A stretch of DNA of 23,885 nucleotides from DSWT01 sp035415725 (lineage in GTDB: Bacteria > Chloroflexota > Anaerolineae > B4-G1 > SLSP01): positions 1-23,885 of the forward strand of contig DAOOGN010000071.1 of assembly GCA_035415725.1 (NCBI GenBank), read 5' to 3'. The notes below the pieces were generated by a model. That model was not told the origin of the DNA. It saw nothing but the letters and a program-made list of their open reading frames with translations, and searched no databases. Made by a program: the position numbers and the translations under genes. Of the stretch, positions 22,113 to 23,885 are shown piece by piece. Within the stretch, counting starts at the first letter, position 1. Each line of letters begins with the position of its first letter.

Positions 22113-22274
22113 TGTATCCAAAGCCATAGGGACAAAGTCTCGATGAAAAATAGAGCTGTTTTGAGCGTCAATAACCAGCAGCAGCGACTTCGGCAGAAGT
22201 CCGGTTAGTGCTGCCTAGTTGTGGAGGGGTTTTAGAACCAGCCTACCGGAAACCGGCAGGCTGGTTCTCTTTTT
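22113..22274 (+). promoter_or_regulatory. Structured glnA leader with intrinsic terminator (attenuator candidate)
   Basis: GCAGCA (22178-22183) pairs with TGCTGC (22209-22214), enclosing GACTTC/GAAGTC (22186-22191 with 22196-22201) and a bulge. A strong terminator follows: GAACCAGCC (22235-22243) with CCGG (22246-22249) pairs with CCGG (22253-22256) and AGGCTGGTTC (22258-22267), then a T run at 22270-22274. AACCAGC occurs a second time at 22173-22179, overlapping the upstream stem, and could compete for the GCTGGTT arm at 22260-22266. No second promoter is visible between the terminator and glnA. I do not recognise a known riboswitch class. Confidence 0.55.
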
Positions 22275-22322
22275 ATAAGAATTCATCTCAGCGGATCTAC
22301 CGGCCAGAAAGGAGAGAGGAAA

Positions 22323-23654
22323 ATGGTCACTGAAGTCGTAACTCGCGCTAAGGAAGACGATATTCGTTTTGTGAGTTTTCAATTTACCGATATTTTCGGT
22401 ACGATCAAAAGCGTCACCCTGCCCATTACCCAACTCGAGGAAGCCTTGCAGGAAGGGATTTTCTTCGATGGATCGTCCGTGCAGGGATTTGCACGCATCT
22501 TTGAGAGCGACATGATTCTTGTCCCGGATTCTTCGACCTACCGCGTCCTGCCGTGGAGCGTCCCCGAGCGCCGTCGCGCCCGTATTATCTGCGATGTATA
22601 CACGACCGACGGCAAACCCTTGCTCAGTTCCCCCCGAACGATCTTGCAGCGGGTATTGGAGCGGGCAAGTGCTATGGGATACACCTATAACGTGGGACCC
22701 GAACTGGAATTCTTTTTGTTCAAGCGTAATGGCGACAAACCGTTCCAACCGGTGCCGCACGATATCGGCGGCTACTTCGATTTTTCACCCCGCGATGAAG
22801 CGCAACAGGTGCGCAGTGAAATCATCATCGCGTTGGAGGCGCTCGGCATCCACGTCGAGATGGCCCATCACGAAGTCGCCGCCGGGCAACACGAGATTGA
22901 TTTCCGCTACGCGGACGCCCTCACCACCGCCGACAGCGCCATCACATTGAAATATACGGTACGGGCGATTGCGGCCACCTACGGCATTTACGCCAGCTTT
23001 ATGCCCAAGCCCATCTTCGGCACCAACGGTTCGGGGATGCACACCCATCAAAGTATGAGCGACGGCCACGGCAAAAACGTCTTCTACGCTGTCGATGATC
23101 CTTATCATCTCTCGAAACTCGCGTATCATTTTCTCGCCGGCCAAATGGCGCACGCGCGGGCGCTCGCGGCCATTGGCGCGCCCACGGTGAATAGCTACAA
23201 ACGTCTGACCCCCGGCTACGAAGCGCCGGTCTACATCTGCTGGGCGCACCGCAACCGCTCGGCGATGATCCGCGTTCCGGCAACCCGTCCCGGCAAAGAA
23301 GCCGCAACGCGCATCGAACTGCGCTGCCCCGATCCCAGCAGTAATCCCTACCTGCTCTTCGCCGTCATGCTGGCGGCAGGCCTGGACGGCGTCGAGCGCC
23401 AACTCGAAGCGCCGGAGCCGGTCAATGAAGACATCTACCACCTGCAAGAATCCGATCTGGCGGAACGGTCCATCGGGACACTGCCCGGCACCCTCTCCGA
23501 AGCCCTCGACGCGCTGGAACAGGATAAGGTCATCATGGAAGCGCTAGGCGAAGCGGTTAGCGAGACGTTCATTCGCGCCAAACGCGCGGAATGGGACGAA
23601 TACCGCATCCGCGTCACCCCCTGGGAATTGGAGCGGTATCTGGAAACCGCGTAA
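22323..23654 (+). CDS. glnA: Glutamine synthetase, type I (GSI-alpha like)
   Basis: The 443-residue enzyme joins ammonia and glutamate to glutamine using ATP, as a cytosolic dodecamer. Metal and substrate motifs are complete: FDGSSVQGFARIFESDM near residues 48-64, GPELEFFLF, AAGQHEIDFR, NGSGMHTHQS (ammonia/ATP side), YKRLTPGYEAPVY and RSAMIRVPATR, with RIELRCPDPSSNPYL for Mg. The length and Arg58 (RIFESDM, matching the Arg62 site of feedback control in Bacillus GlnA) place it in the GSI-alpha group, which is controlled by end-product inhibition and not by adenylylation; the Tyr adenylylation loop of GSI-beta is absent. AAAGGAGAG lies just before the ATG. The terminator-bearing leader upstream suggests control of transcript elongation as well. 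Confidence 0.96.
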   Translation: MVTEVVTRAKEDDIRFVSFQFTDIFGTIKSVTLPITQLEEALQEGIFFDGSSVQGFARIFESDMILVPDSSTYRVLPWSVPERRRARIICDVYTTDGKPLLSSPRTILQRVLERASAMGYTYNVGPELEFFLFKRNGDKPFQPVPHDIGGYFDFSPRDEAQQVRSEIIIALEALGIHVEMAHHEVAAGQHEIDFRYADALTTADSAITLKYTVRAIAATYGIYASFMPKPIFGTNGSGMHTHQSMSDGHGKNVFYAVDDPYHLSKLAYHFLAGQMAHARALAAIGAPTVNSYKRLTPGYEAPVYICWAHRNRSAMIRVPATRPGKEAATRIELRCPDPSSNPYLLFAVMLAAGLDGVERQLEAPEPVNEDIYHLQESDLAERSIGTLPGTLSEALDALEQDKVIMEALGEAVSETFIRAKRAEWDEYRIRVTPWELERYLETA

Positions 23655-23679
23655 AGGCTTGCCGCCTGATATTTTCGTT

Positions 23680-23815
23680 TCTCTGGGACTTTACGTGGTG
23701 ATGGGAAAACGGCTTTAGTTTTTGCCACGGATGACACGGATTGCACTGATTTTTTTATACTTTTCGTGTAAATCCGTGGCCGGTTTCTTATTTCGACCCC
23801 ATGAAACTCTGAAGG
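23680..23815 (-). repeat. Repeat family B, complete copy (B4), inverted
   Basis: It matches B3 base for base over most of its length, with CACGGATTTACACG and ATCCGTGTCATCCGTGG halves. It starts about 26 nt after glnA. The last 70 bases of the window (from GTAACTAT at 23816) hold AAACCTG and CAGGTTT arms that could pair, and no gene. Confidence 0.85.
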
Positions 23816-23885
23816 GTAACTATCAGGCTAGTAAACCTGACGAAGCCACTTATTCCCTATGCCAGGTTTGGCGTAGACTTTGGTA

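Noticed and set aside
22113..22234. Known glutamine riboswitch (glnA RNA) in the glnA leader
   Set aside because: I do not see the conserved core that I remember for that class; the leader is reported as unclassified.

Overview
The window looks like ordinary chromosome from a Chloroflexota-type bacterium (Anaerolineae/Caldilineae-like). This is an inference, not a proof. It rests on threonine/proline-rich (TPT-type) linkers in several secreted or anchored proteins, a leaderless-type consensus promoter, a triplet of M42 peptidases, a gap-pgk-tpiA run behind a membrane-anchored YvcK, a GSI-alpha type glutamine synthetase, and many short dispersed intergenic repeats. I see no phage, plasmid, CRISPR array or transposase.

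Layout. 1-900: a cold-shock gene with a long 5' UTR, its terminator, then a structured intergenic stretch. 900-1800: a DUF211 gene paired with a VIT/CCC1-like membrane protein. 1916-5758: a probable operon of a Thr/Pro-rich signal-anchor protein and three consecutive M42 aminopeptidase paralogues. 5890-6994: a lipoprotein and the ribosome silencing factor RsfS. 7041-11656: yvcK from a near-perfect leaderless promoter, then gap, pgk and tpiA, ending at a hairpin shared with a convergent gene. 11682-12425 (minus): a stand-alone receiver protein and tRNA-Leu(TAG). 12471-12737: a composite of two repeat families. 12823-17078 (minus): a phosphohexomutase, then two tandem membrane-anchored clan GH-A glycosidase-like proteins (17078 is transcribed before 15695). 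17334-18843 (minus): an FmdB-type zinc ribbon protein and a lipoprotein with a duplicated domain. 18987-19380: a repeat copy and a 122-bp MITE-like element. 19407-21879: an ABC-2 permease and a coiled-coil membrane protein. 22079-23654: glnA behind a promoter, a structured leader and a strong intrinsic terminator (attenuator candidate).

How it fits together. The central part is central carbon metabolism: YvcK, GAPDH, PGK and TPI for lower glycolysis/gluconeogenesis, and a hexose-phosphate mutase nearby. The M42 peptidases suggest intracellular peptide breakdown and GlnA handles nitrogen assimilation. The most interesting non-genic signals are the nested repeat families A and B, the MITE-like element with matching flanks, the glnA leader, and the structured element at 587-727. 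I did not find a convincing new multi-gene system. The DUF211/VIT-like pair and the permease/coiled-coil pair are the least understood gene modules.
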